DNA from: PALSA-610 sp038213435
GTDB lineage: Bacteria; Actinomycetota; Acidimicrobiia; IMCC26256; PALSA-610
NCBI GenBank assembly: GCA_038213435.1
Contig: JBBQTI010000013.1
Coordinates: 1 to 64,000, forward strand
Length of the DNA: 64,000 nucleotides
Direction: 5' to 3'
In this document: positions 16,381 through 24,409 of the stretch, piece by piece
Layout: the number at the start of each line of letters is the position of its first letter
Numbering within the stretch: position 1 is the stretch's first letter
Made by a program: the position numbers and the translations under genes
Notes under the pieces: generated by a model
Seen by the model: the letters and a program-made list of their open reading frames with translations, nothing else
Databases searched by the model: none
Told to the model about the DNA's origin: nothing

Positions 16381-17542
16381 GCTTTTGCTGCGTTTCGGCC
16401 CACTCGGCGGCGGGGTCGGAGCCGGCGACGATCCCCGCGCCCGCGTGGATCACCGCGTGCGCGCCGTCGATCTCGCCTCCGCGTAGCGCGACGACGAACT
16501 CTCCGTCGCCGTCGCGGTCGATCCACCCGCACGGGCCCGCGTAGCGGCCGCGCGCGACGGGCTCCATCGCGTCGATCGCGTCGAGCGCCACATGACGCGG
16601 AGTGCCGGCGACGGCAGGGGTGGGATGTAGCGCGGCGACGAGGTCGGCGATGGACGTGACAGCCGCGTCGGCGCGTGCCGTGACTGTGGTAACCAGATGG
16701 CTCACGTTCGCGAGCTCGAGCGGTGACGGTCCGTCCGAATGCACATCCGAACAGCACCTGTGCAGGGCGTGAAGAACGGCATCGACGACGAGCCGGTGTT
16801 CGTGCGCATCCTTCGCCGATCGCACCAGCGCGGCCGTATTGACGGCGGTCCCCGCGAGCGGGCGCGCGGTCACGGCCGCCCCGAACTTGCGCACGAGCAA
16901 CTCGGGACTCGCTCCCAGGAAGCCCCGGTCGGCGTACACGATGCATCCGGGCTGAGAGCGGCGGAGGTGCGCGAGAACCGCGGGAACGTCGAACGGGCGG
17001 TCGGAGTCGATGCGGACCGCGCGCGCAAGCACGATCTTCTCGAGCCGACCGCCGGCGATGTCGACGAGCGCGCGATCAACCATCACCCCCCACTGCTCAC
17101 GAGTGGTCGCGGCGGCGACGTCGAACCGGGACGGCTCGGCATCCGGCGTGGCGGAGCACGCGCGGCGGGGCGCGTCGGCGTCGTCGATAGCGGCGTCGAT
17201 GACGGTGCGCCACATACGGCCGTCGGCGTCGCGGCCGATGATGAGCCCCGGCACCACGAGCTGACCCGATCCCGTGAACGGCAGCGCGCCAACGGCTCGC
17301 GGGCCCGCGGCGTCGGACACGTGCACATCGGCCGAGGAATGCCTGATCGTGGCGAGGAGCGACCGTGCGTCGGCGGGTGCGACGACGGCCGCCACTCCCG
17401 ACGCCACGAAGCCGTGATCGCCGTCGAGCCAGGCGAATCCGTCGGGTTCATAGCAGTCGAGCAGGTCGAGCGGACCGTCGATCACGAAGCTGCGCGCCGC
17501 GAGGCGCGTCCCGGACCGCACGGAGACGTCGGAGGTCGTCAT
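16346..17542 (-). CDS. menF: Isochorismate synthase (MenF)
   Basis: A 398-aa chorismate-utilising enzyme that makes isochorismate, the entry step to menaquinone. The C-terminal catalytic half shows GGRLEKIVLARA, FLGASPELLVRKFG, TARPLAGTA, DAHEHRLVVDAVL, LHPTPAVAGTPRHVALDAID and RGRYAGPCGWIDRDGDGEFV. The N-terminal part is divergent, as usual. Its ATG overlaps the menG stop (ATGA), making it the third gene of merR-menG-menF. A role in salicylate or siderophore supply is possible in principle, but the men neighbours argue against it. Confidence 0.9.
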   Translation of the reverse strand: MTTSDVSVRSGTRLAARSFVIDGPLDLLDCYEPDGFAWLDGDHGFVASGVAAVVAPADARSLLATIRHSSADVHVSDAAGPRAVGALPFTGSGQLVVPGLIIGRDADGRMWRTVIDAAIDDADAPRRACSATPDAEPSRFDVAAATTREQWGVMVDRALVDIAGGRLEKIVLARAVRIDSDRPFDVPAVLAHLRRSQPGCIVYADRGFLGASPELLVRKFGAAVTARPLAGTAVNTAALVRSAKDAHEHRLVVDAVLHALHRCCSDVHSDGPSPLELANVSHLVTTVTARADAAVTSIADLVAALHPTPAVAGTPRHVALDAIDAMEPVARGRYAGPCGWIDRDGDGEFVVALRGGEIDGAHAVIHAGAGIVAGSDPAAEWAETQQKLTPMLQALVRP

Positions 17543-18258
17543 CTCGCCCGGGTTCCCGTGACGAGCTGAGCCGCCCCGAACCCGAGCGTGCGCCGGCTGA
17601 CGTCGACGATGCCCGCGGCAACGACGAGCGCGAGCAGCTCGGGCAGCGGCGGGAGGTATGCGGTCGAGGCGGGAAGGTACCGGTACGCGGCACGATCGGA
17701 GACGAGACCGCCGACGAACGGCACGACATGGCGGAACCACGCGCTGTGCACGGACCTGACGAGCGGGCTCACGGGCTCGGCGACGTCGAGGAGCGCGACG
17801 CGTCCGCCGGGTCGTAGCACGCGGCTGCACTCGGCGAGGACGGGTGCGAGCGCCGCGAAGTTGCGCAGCGCGAATCCGCACGTGATGCCGTCGAATGTCG
17901 CGTTGGCGAAGGGCAACCGCGTGGCGTCGGCGCGCACGAGCGGCGCGGCGGTGCGCGCCGCTCGCAGCATGCCCGCCGAGAAATCGGCCCCGACCGGATG
18001 GTGCCCGGCCCGGATGAGCATCCGGCACAGGTCGCCGGTGCCGCATGCGAGGTCGAGCACCCGTGAGGAATCGGGAAGCGCAAGTGCGCGTACTGCGCTT
18101 CGGCGCCAGCCGACGTCCATGCGGAACGTGAGCAGGCGATTCAGCGCGTCGTAGCGCGGCGCGATCCGATCGAACATCGCTTCGACGGCGCGCGGCTTGT
18201 CGTCGGGATTGGGGAGGTCGGTTGGTTCGGGGCTCGCAGTGGCCGCAGCTCGGCTCAC
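17539..18258 (-). CDS. menG: Demethylmenaquinone methyltransferase (MenG/UbiE)
   Basis: A 239-aa SAM methyltransferase with all UbiE-family signatures: VEAMFDRIAPRYDALNRLLT near residue 26, LDLACGTGDLCRMLI, VGADFSAGMLRAA, ADATRLPFANATFDGITCGF followed by ALRNFA, VLRPGGRVALLDVAEP, and AYRYLPASTAYLPP. It performs the last step of menaquinone synthesis. It overlaps merR upstream and menF downstream by 4 bases each, so the three genes are translated together. Confidence 0.94.
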   Translation of the reverse strand: MSRAAATASPEPTDLPNPDDKPRAVEAMFDRIAPRYDALNRLLTFRMDVGWRRSAVRALALPDSSRVLDLACGTGDLCRMLIRAGHHPVGADFSAGMLRAARTAAPLVRADATRLPFANATFDGITCGFALRNFAALAPVLAECSRVLRPGGRVALLDVAEPVSPLVRSVHSAWFRHVVPFVGGLVSDRAAYRYLPASTAYLPPLPELLALVVAAGIVDVSRRTLGFGAAQLVTGTRAR

Positions 18259-19052
18259 GTCGGCCAGCTCTCGAGCCGGCTCGATGCGGCGATATTGACG
18301 GCGGCGAGCTCGGTCTCCTCACCCACCGATTCGAGGTGCTCCTGTGCCACGGCGAGCAGCACGCGCCGGAAGTGATGCGCGACGAGCGCGGTGACCGCCG
18401 GAAGCAGCTCACGGAACGCTTCGACGAGCCGGTCGGCCTTTTCGTCATCGGGGAGGTCGGACGCGCGCAACGGTGCGCGCACGTAGCGATCGAAGAGCCC
18501 GACGGCCGTCTCCGCGATGTCGCGCGTCGTTTCGTGGTGATCGTGCGCGAGCGCCAGGAGATCCGGGAGCGGGAGACCCTGCTCGAGCATCCTCAAACCT
18601 TGCTGCACGATGCCGATGTCGGCGGTCGTGTAGCGCGCCTCGCCGTCGAGCACGCGCGCGACGAGGAGGTTCTCGCGAGCGACGGCCTCGAGGAGCGCAA
18701 CGGGCACGCCGGAGCGCTCGGCGAGGTCGGCGAGGGTGAGGAACTCCTCGGGAGCCTCGCCGTCGGCCCGGGCGACCGCGGCCGCCAGTGGCGCGTCGGT
18801 GGGGTCGAGGTCGCCTTCGAGGATGCGACCGATGAGCGCGAGAGTGAGTCCACGGCCGCGCAGCTCGCGCACGCGCGCCAGACGCTCCAGATGCTCGGGG
18901 CCGTACCAGGCGACCCGCCCCGCCCGCTCGGGCGACGGAAGCAGACGCCGCTTCTGGTAGAAGCGAATCGTGTCGATCGAGAGGTCGGCGCGCCGGGCCA
19001 GTTCCTCCACCCGCCACTGCTCGGTGGGCTGCCCGGTCGATTCGGCCGTCAC
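18255..19052 (-). CDS. MerR-family transcriptional regulator, candidate men regulator
   Basis: A 265-aa protein. The N-terminal MerR winged helix reads WRVEELARRADLSIDTIRFY followed by QKRRLLPSPERAGRVAWYG. A second helix-turn-helix-like segment (FLTLADLAERSGVPVALLEA, about 110-130) comes next, then a helical C-terminal domain with a HHFRRVLLAVAQEHLE stretch that could dimerise or bind an effector. No cysteine metal-binding pattern of the MerR/SoxR type is seen. The GTG start lies 7 nt after a TAGAAT -10 element, so the message is probably leaderless. It is the first gene of the operon with menG and menF and carries the operator in its own promoter. Confidence 0.85.
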   Translation of the reverse strand: MTAESTGQPTEQWRVEELARRADLSIDTIRFYQKRRLLPSPERAGRVAWYGPEHLERLARVRELRGRGLTLALIGRILEGDLDPTDAPLAAAVARADGEAPEEFLTLADLAERSGVPVALLEAVARENLLVARVLDGEARYTTADIGIVQQGLRMLEQGLPLPDLLALAHDHHETTRDIAETAVGLFDRYVRAPLRASDLPDDEKADRLVEAFRELLPAVTALVAHHFRRVLLAVAQEHLESVGEETELAAVNIAASSRLESWPT

Positions 19053-19059
19053 GGACCCG

Positions 19060-19081
19060 ATTCTAGGAGCGTTCACTCCCA
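19060..19081 (-). promoter_or_regulatory. merR promoter: -10 element abutting a men-type operator
   Basis: TAGGAGCGTTCACTCCCA (19064-19081) matches the menE/menB operator at 16 of 18 bases. Read on the minus strand it is followed directly by a -10 element TAGAAT (19065-19060), with the start GTG 7 nt later. Placement at the -10 region suits autoregulation by the MerR-type protein encoded next to it. Confidence 0.65.
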
Positions 19082-19103
19082 AGGTCCTCACCGGACCGTC
19101 TTA

Positions 19104-19164
19104 TTGCCAACAGTCCGCAAGAAAAGGTGCGTCAGGCGGCCGTTTTGTTGCGGACAGTTGGCAA
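19104..19164. repeat. 17-bp inverted repeat with 27-bp loop
   Basis: TTGCCAACAGTCCGCAA (19104-19120) and TTGCGGACAGTTGGCAA (19148-19164) are inverted copies with one central mismatch. The second arm runs into a cluster of GGCAAGGAA direct repeats up to 19190. It lies between the stop of the enoyl-CoA hydratase gene and the merR promoter. It may be a terminator, a regulator site or a small mobile-repeat remnant. Confidence 0.6.
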
Positions 19165-19196
19165 GGAAATTGGCAAGGAACGGGCAAGGAAAGGGG

Positions 19197-19964
19197 TCAG
19201 GTGCTGCGCCAGACGGGGGGGCGTTTCTCGGCGAAGGCGGTCGCGCCCTCGACCGAGTCACCGCTCTCGAACACGGGCATCATCAGCTCGATCGTGCGCT
19301 TCCAACCCTCGGCCTCGGATAACTCCGCGGCCTCGCGCACGAGCCGGCGGGAGTTGCGCACGGCGATGGGCGAGTTCTCGCCGATGCGCTCGGCCAGCGC
19401 GATCGCTTCGTCGACCACACGAGTCGTGGACACGACGCGGTTCACGAGCCCGAGCTGCAGCGCGCGCGGCGCGTCGATTGGGTCGCCTGTCATCGCCAGC
19501 TCGAGCGCGATTGCAAGTGGAACGCGCTTCGGCAGCCGGATCAAACCGCCGGCCGCGGCCATGAGCCCGCGCTTCACTTCGGGGATGCCGAAGCGCGCGC
19601 TTTCCGCGGCGACGACGAGGTCGCACGAAAGCACGATCTCGAATCCGCCGGCGAGCGCGGGCCCGTTCACCGCGGCGATGATCGGCTTCGGGAAGTCCCG
19701 CGTCACGATTCCGGCGAAGCCGCCCTTCCCGCGCGCGATGTCGTTCGCCTTTCCGAGCGCGACGACCTTGAGGTCGGCGCCGGCCGAGAACACCTCGCCG
19801 CGACCGGTCAGCACGACGGCGCGCAGCGCGGGGTCGGCCTCGACCTCGTCGAGCACGGTGACCATCGTCTGGCTCACCTCTGGGCTGATCGCGTTGCGCG
19901 CCTCGGGACGATTCAGCGTGACGAGAGCGATGTGCTCGCGTCGTTCCAGTTCCACGACTGCCAT
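19197..19964 (-). CDS. Enoyl-CoA hydratase/isomerase family protein
   Basis: A 255-aa crotonase-fold enzyme. The oxyanion-hole segment FSAGADLKVVALG and both catalytic glutamates of true enoyl-CoA hydratases are present, in LAGGFEIVLSCDLVVAAESA and FGIPEVKRGLMA. This supports a working hydratase of fatty-acid or related acyl-CoA breakdown. The substrate is unknown. ATG 19964 was chosen because TAGGGT, a -10-like hexamer, ends 8 nt upstream, giving a leaderless start. It lies downstream of a transporter gene on the same strand but appears to have this own promoter. Confidence 0.88.
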   Translation of the reverse strand: MAVVELERREHIALVTLNRPEARNAISPEVSQTMVTVLDEVEADPALRAVVLTGRGEVFSAGADLKVVALGKANDIARGKGGFAGIVTRDFPKPIIAAVNGPALAGGFEIVLSCDLVVAAESARFGIPEVKRGLMAAAGGLIRLPKRVPLAIALELAMTGDPIDAPRALQLGLVNRVVSTTRVVDEAIALAERIGENSPIAVRNSRRLVREAAELSEAEGWKRTIELMMPVFESGDSVEGATAFAEKRPPVWRST

Positions 19965-19980
19965 CGACGGCGACCCTAAC

Positions 19981-21273
19981 TCACCGGCCTGACCCAACGC
20001 CCTGATCCGGTGCCTCGACAAACGGAGTGTCGAGAGTGCTCGTGATGCCCGGCCGGACGAGGCGCGTGCCCACGAGTGCCGCGGCCATGACCGCCCCCGC
20101 GCCGAAGGTCGTCGCGCGCAGGCCGATGCCGTCGGCGACCTTTCCTTGAATGACCGCGCCGAGTGGGTACAGCGACCCGAGGATCATCGTGTTCACCGCC
20201 ACGACGCGGCCGCGGATGCTCGCCGGCGCGCGCAGTTGGGCGATCGTCGAGAACGTTGAGAGCGCGCCGAGATAGAGCGCCCCAACCACGAGGAGGGCAA
20301 GGGCCGAAAGCGCGAGGCTGGGCGCGTACGCGTAGGCCGCCAACGCGGGCGGCAGGGCCCCCATCAGGCCGATGAGCAAACGGCGCGGTCCGTACCGCTG
20401 CACGAGTGCTCCGAGGAGGAGCGCCATGGAGACCGCACCGATGCCCTGCGCGGTTATCAAGATGGATGTTCCCACCTTGCCGTTGTGCAGCACGTTCTCG
20501 GCCATCGCCGGGACGAGCGCGATGAACGGCGCGGCGAGGAATGTGTTGAGACACATTGCGGCCGCGTTGACACGGAGGCCACGCTCGTGTCGCACGTATC
20601 GAAATCCCTCGATGATCGATTGGAACAGCTTCTGTTCGCGCGCGTGCACCCCGGGCTTGGGGAGCGGGAGGGTGAGGAGCACTGCGATCACCGCGAAGAA
20701 GCTCGCGGCGTTCACCGCCTCGGCCCACGTGTAGCCGCCGAGCGCGATCACGACGCCTGCGAGTGCGGGCCCGACGACGCGGCCGAGGTTGTACTGCGCG
20801 GACGACAGCGCGATCGCGCCGGGAAGCACCTCGACCGGGACGCGATCGGGGAGGATCGCCTGGAACGCCGGAAAGCCGAGACCGGCGCAGACTCCGTTCC
20901 CGAAGACGATCAGCGTGAGGATCGTCGGCGACGGATGCCCGACCGCGAACAAGAGCGCGAGCAGAGACGCCAAGCCGGTTTGCACGATTGTCGTCGCCAT
21001 CAGCAGCCACTTGCGCGGCAGGCGATCGGCGAGCGCGCCGCCGATGGGGCCGAAGAAGGCGATGGGAACGAATGCGGCGGCGGCGATCGTTCCAGTCCAC
21101 GCCGCCTGGTGCGTCAGTTTCGTCACGTAGACGCCGAGCGCGACCGTCTCCATCCAGGTGCCGATGTTCGAGACGAACGCGCCGGTCCACAACCGAGCGT
21201 ACGGGGGATGACGCAACGGCGCGATCGCGTCGAATCGGCGCCGAACGGTGATATCGGCTAACGGTTCCGCCAC
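19981..21273 (-). CDS. MFS transporter, EntS/DUF894-like
   Basis: A 430-aa major facilitator with about 12 membrane helices. Features are PPYARLWTGAFVSNIGTWME at the first helix, ALADRLPRKWLL between helices 2 and 3, and the long helix-rich halves common to the MFS_3/enterobactin-exporter-like group. GTG 21273 overlaps the end of the crotonase gene upstream by 16 bases, so the two are co-transcribed. The cargo cannot be told. A second transporter of the same subgroup lies at 32521. Confidence 0.82.
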   Translation of the reverse strand: MAEPLADITVRRRFDAIAPLRHPPYARLWTGAFVSNIGTWMETVALGVYVTKLTHQAAWTGTIAAAAFVPIAFFGPIGGALADRLPRKWLLMATTIVQTGLASLLALLFAVGHPSPTILTLIVFGNGVCAGLGFPAFQAILPDRVPVEVLPGAIALSSAQYNLGRVVGPALAGVVIALGGYTWAEAVNAASFFAVIAVLLTLPLPKPGVHAREQKLFQSIIEGFRYVRHERGLRVNAAAMCLNTFLAAPFIALVPAMAENVLHNGKVGTSILITAQGIGAVSMALLLGALVQRYGPRRLLIGLMGALPPALAAYAYAPSLALSALALLVVGALYLGALSTFSTIAQLRAPASIRGRVVAVNTMILGSLYPLGAVIQGKVADGIGLRATTFGAGAVMAAALVGTRLVRPGITSTLDTPFVEAPDQGVGSGR

Positions 21274-22043
21274 TGCGGTGCCCGCTTCTCGAGGAACGCG
21301 CGCATGCCCTCGTGCGCGTCGTCGGCTTGGGCGTTGTCGACCATCACCTCGCACGCGAGGTCGTAGGCGCCGTCTTCGGGAAGCTGGTCCTGGGCGTAGA
21401 ACGCGCGCTTGCCGAGCGCGAGGACGTATGCACTCGCGCTCGCGATGCGTCGCGCGAGCTCGTCCACCTCGCGGTCAAGTCGATCCGCGGCGACAACGCG
21501 ATTTACGAGGCCCCATTCCAGCGCCGTGCGGGCGTCGATCATCTCGCCCGTGAACAGCATCTCGAGCGCCCGCTTGCGACCGATCGACCGCGCGACCGGA
21601 ACCATCGGCGTCGAGCAGAACAAGCCGATGTTGACGCCGGGGGTGGCGAAACGGGCGTCGTCGGATGCGACCGCCAGATCGCACGCCGCGACGAGTTGGC
21701 AGCCTGCCGCGGTCGCCACGCCGTGCACCTTGGCGATGACCGGCTGCGGCAGCTCGTGCACGCGCGTCATCAGGCGAACGCACGTCGAGAAGAGCTCCTC
21801 ATAGAAGGCCGCGCCACGATTCGCGGTCATCTCCGCGAGGTCATGACCGGCGGAAAACGCGGGGCCGCGACCTTCGATCACGAGCACGCGCGTCGCGTCG
21901 TCGGTCGCAACGGTGTCGAGCGCTTGCAGCATCTCGACCATGACCTCTTGCGAGAGCGCGTTCCGACGCTCAGGTCGGTTCAGCACGAGGTGCGCAACGA
22001 CGTCGTGGCGTTCGAGCTCGACGTGTTTCCGGGCGGTCGGCAC
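21258..22043 (-). CDS. Crotonase-family protein, ECHDC3-like, lacking both catalytic Glu
   Basis: A 261-aa crotonase-fold protein close to the ECHDC3 subgroup, with FSAGHDLAEM, ATAAGCQLVAACDLAVASDD and ARFATPGVNIGLFCSTPM. Where enoyl-CoA hydratases carry two catalytic glutamates this protein has Gln (GCQLV) and Gly (TPGVN), so hydration is unlikely. The CoA-binding and oxyanion-hole features remain, so it may be a hydrolase-, isomerase- or binding-type member. GTG 22043 sits 7 nt after a TAGCCT -10 element (leaderless). It is divergent from the kinase gene at 22106. Confidence 0.82.
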   Translation of the reverse strand: MPTARKHVELERHDVVAHLVLNRPERRNALSQEVMVEMLQALDTVATDDATRVLVIEGRGPAFSAGHDLAEMTANRGAAFYEELFSTCVRLMTRVHELPQPVIAKVHGVATAAGCQLVAACDLAVASDDARFATPGVNIGLFCSTPMVPVARSIGRKRALEMLFTGEMIDARTALEWGLVNRVVAADRLDREVDELARRIASASAYVLALGKRAFYAQDQLPEDGAYDLACEVMVDNAQADDAHEGMRAFLEKRAPQWRNR

Positions 22044-22105
22044 GATGCCGAGGCTAACGGGGAATTCGCGGGAAGCGACCGGCCCGCAGCCGCGACAATG
22101 CAGGG

Positions 22106-23098
22106 GTGTCCCGCGCTTCGACGCCGTCTTTCCCGCAGGCCTCGGGCCGACGGATGCAATGGGCCGAGATTCCCGCGCCGGTCCGTTCTGCGATCGAGGA
22201 TCGACTGGGATCGCGTGTCGTCTCGGCGCGGTCGCAACCCGGTGGTTTCTCGCCCGGCGTCGCGGCGCGCGTGCTGTTGGCCGACGGCGCACGCGTGTTC
22301 GTCAAGGCAGTGTGCGGCTCGCCGAACCCCGAATCGCCGGATATACACCGGCGAGAGGCACGCATAGCGGCGGCATTGCCGGCCCATGTTCCGGCGCCCG
22401 CGCTGCGGTGGTCGTGGGACGACGGCGATTGGGTCGTACTGGCGTTCGACGACGTCGACGGTCGCGCGCCCGAGTTGCCGTGGCGCACCCAGGAGTTGGA
22501 ACGAGTGCTCGCGGCCTTGCACGCGCTCGCCACGGGGTTGACGCCGTCGCCGATCTCGCTCGAACCCGCCACCGAGTCGCTCGCCCGTCTGTTCGGTGGA
22601 TGGCGCCGGATCGCTGATGGCGGGGGCGATGTGGTGAACAACGTCGCGACCCGCGTTCGGGAACATCTCGACGACCTCGTCCAGCTCGAGTCGCGATGGC
22701 CGGAGTCGGTGATCGGCGACACCTTGGTCCATCTCGACGTGCGGGCCGACAACCTCTTGCTCACACGGGATCGCGTTCTCGTCGTCGACTGGCCGTGGGC
22801 CGCCATCGGCGCGCCCTGGCTCGATCTCGTCGCCATGCTGCCGAGCGTCGCGATGCAGGGCGGGCCCCGACCCGACGACGTGTGGCGCGCGCACCCGCTC
22901 AATCGCGGGGTCGACGACGACCGCGTCGACGCGTTCATCGCCGCGCTCGCGGGGTTGTTCGTGCACGCGGCGCTCCTGCCTCCGGCACCCGGCATCCCGA
23001 CGTTGCGCCCGTTCCAGGCCGCCCAGGGCGAGCAGGCGATCGCGTGGCTCGGGCGCCGCCGCGGCTGGAGCGATTTTGCGGTCGACGGGTACACTTGA
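22106..23098 (+). CDS. APH-family phosphotransferase
   Basis: A 330-aa aminoglycoside-phosphotransferase/choline-kinase fold protein. The Brenner motif is LVHLDVRADNLLL (about 209-221) with catalytic Asp, followed by the metal-binding VVDWPWAAIGAPWLDLVAML. The N-lobe has FVKAV for ATP binding. Members phosphorylate small molecules or act on homoserine or sugar substrates. No resistance role is implied. The GTG at 22106 lies 6 nt after GACAAT; an internal ATG at 22154 is an alternative. It sits between two acyl-CoA genes. Confidence 0.75.
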   Translation: MSRASTPSFPQASGRRMQWAEIPAPVRSAIEDRLGSRVVSARSQPGGFSPGVAARVLLADGARVFVKAVCGSPNPESPDIHRREARIAAALPAHVPAPALRWSWDDGDWVVLAFDDVDGRAPELPWRTQELERVLAALHALATGLTPSPISLEPATESLARLFGGWRRIADGGGDVVNNVATRVREHLDDLVQLESRWPESVIGDTLVHLDVRADNLLLTRDRVLVVDWPWAAIGAPWLDLVAMLPSVAMQGGPRPDDVWRAHPLNRGVDDDRVDAFIAALAGLFVHAALLPPAPGIPTLRPFQAAQGEQAIAWLGRRRGWSDFAVDGYT

Positions 23099-23112
23099 CC
23101 GAACGGTCAAGT
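23093..23112. promoter_or_regulatory. 20-bp palindromic operator before the acyl-CoA dehydrogenase gene
   Basis: ACTTGACCGAACGGTCAAGT has perfect 9-bp arms around a central AA. Its size and place 17 bases before the start at 23130 suit a TetR-family acyl-CoA-responsive repressor. No regulator gene sits next to it, so the regulator is probably elsewhere. Confidence 0.65.
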
Positions 23113-23129
23113 TGTGAGAGGAGCCTCGG

Positions 23130-24314
23130 TTGACGGCGGAAGAGCAGCGTGTGACGCAACTGTGCGACGACCTCCTCGCGCAGCACGATCCCAAGGCGAC
23201 TCCACCGGCTGAGTTCCTCGGCGCGCAATACGATCGCGGCATCGCGTGGGTGCACTTCCCCGAAGGCTCCGGCGGCCTCGGGCTCTCGCCGAAGCTGCAG
23301 AACACCATCAACGCCAAGTTGGTCGGCGCCGGCGCCCCCATTCCCTACGCGCGCAATCCGATCGGCCACGGAATGTGTGCGCCGACGCTCGTCGCGCACG
23401 GATCCGACGAGCAGACGCGTCGCTACCTGCGCCCGCTGTTCAGCGGCGAGGAGATCTGGTGCCAGATGTTCAGCGAACCGGGCGCGGGCTCCGACGTTGC
23501 AGGTCTGTCGGCGCGCGCCGTGCTCGACGGCGAGGAGTGGATCGTCAACGGCCAGAAGGTGTGGACGACGCTTGCGCACGTCGCGAAGTACGGCATCGTC
23601 CTGCTGCGCACCGATCCCGAACAGGTGAAGCACAAGGGCATGACGATGTTCGTGGTCGACATGCACTCGCCGGGTGTCGAGGTGCGACCGCACGTGCAGG
23701 CGACCGGCGATGCGGAGTTCAACGAGGTCTACATGACCGACGTGCGCATCCCCGATCGCGAACGCCTCGGCGACGTGGGCGAGGGCTGGGGCGTGTCGCT
23801 CACCACGCTCATGAACGAGCGGGTGTCGATCGGTGGACAAGTTAACCCGCGCGGCTCGGGGGTGATCGCCGTCGCGGTGAACCAGTGGAAGCGCAACAAA
23901 CAACGGCACGACGCGGTGGCGCGCGACAACCTTCTGCGCCTGTGGATCGACGCCGAGGTCAATCGCCTCACCAACATGCGCGCGAGCCAATCCCGCCGCA
24001 AAGGGACCCCGGGCCCTGAAGGTTCGGTCGGCAAGCTCGCGATGGCCGGGCTCAACCAGCGCATCATGAGCTTCGTGATGGACCTGATGGGGCCCGAAGC
24101 GCTCCTCTACCCGAGCGGCTACACGTTCGAACGGCCTCGGAGCGCAATGGATCTCTCGAATCCGCAGAAGGCGTTCCTGCGGGTCCAGGCGAACTCGATC
24201 GAGGGCGGGACCACCAACATCATGAAGAACATCCTCGGCGAGCGGGTGCTCGGGTTGCCGGGGGAGCCCCGCGCCGACAAGGCTCTCCCCTGGAGCCAAG
24301 TGCCCAGAAGTTGA
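23130..24314 (+). CDS. Acyl-CoA dehydrogenase
   Basis: A 394-aa flavoprotein of the acyl-CoA dehydrogenase superfamily. It has the substrate/FAD-binding MFSEPGAGSDVAGLSARAV, the WIVNGQKVWTTLAH strand, a middle-domain TGDAEFNEVYMTDVRIPD, and the C-terminal SIEGGTTNIMKNILGERVLG typical of actinobacterial members involved in side-chain or branched acyl-CoA oxidation. The usual catalytic base is not certain from reading alone. TTG at 23130 follows GAGAGGAG. It is controlled, most likely, through the 20-bp palindrome just upstream. Confidence 0.9.
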   Translation: MTAEEQRVTQLCDDLLAQHDPKATPPAEFLGAQYDRGIAWVHFPEGSGGLGLSPKLQNTINAKLVGAGAPIPYARNPIGHGMCAPTLVAHGSDEQTRRYLRPLFSGEEIWCQMFSEPGAGSDVAGLSARAVLDGEEWIVNGQKVWTTLAHVAKYGIVLLRTDPEQVKHKGMTMFVVDMHSPGVEVRPHVQATGDAEFNEVYMTDVRIPDRERLGDVGEGWGVSLTTLMNERVSIGGQVNPRGSGVIAVAVNQWKRNKQRHDAVARDNLLRLWIDAEVNRLTNMRASQSRRKGTPGPEGSVGKLAMAGLNQRIMSFVMDLMGPEALLYPSGYTFERPRSAMDLSNPQKAFLRVQANSIEGGTTNIMKNILGERVLGLPGEPRADKALPWSQVPRS

Positions 24315-24409
24315 CCTTTCATCCGAGCTCGGGCGGCTCCACCACGGAGGACTCCGGGCCAGACCCGAAGAACTGAAGATCCGACGTGTGGATGCCGACT
24401 GGGAGAGAG

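Noticed and set aside
22106..23098. Aminoglycoside resistance gene
   Set aside because: The APH fold is shared by many metabolic kinases, and nothing in the sequence or context points to drug resistance.
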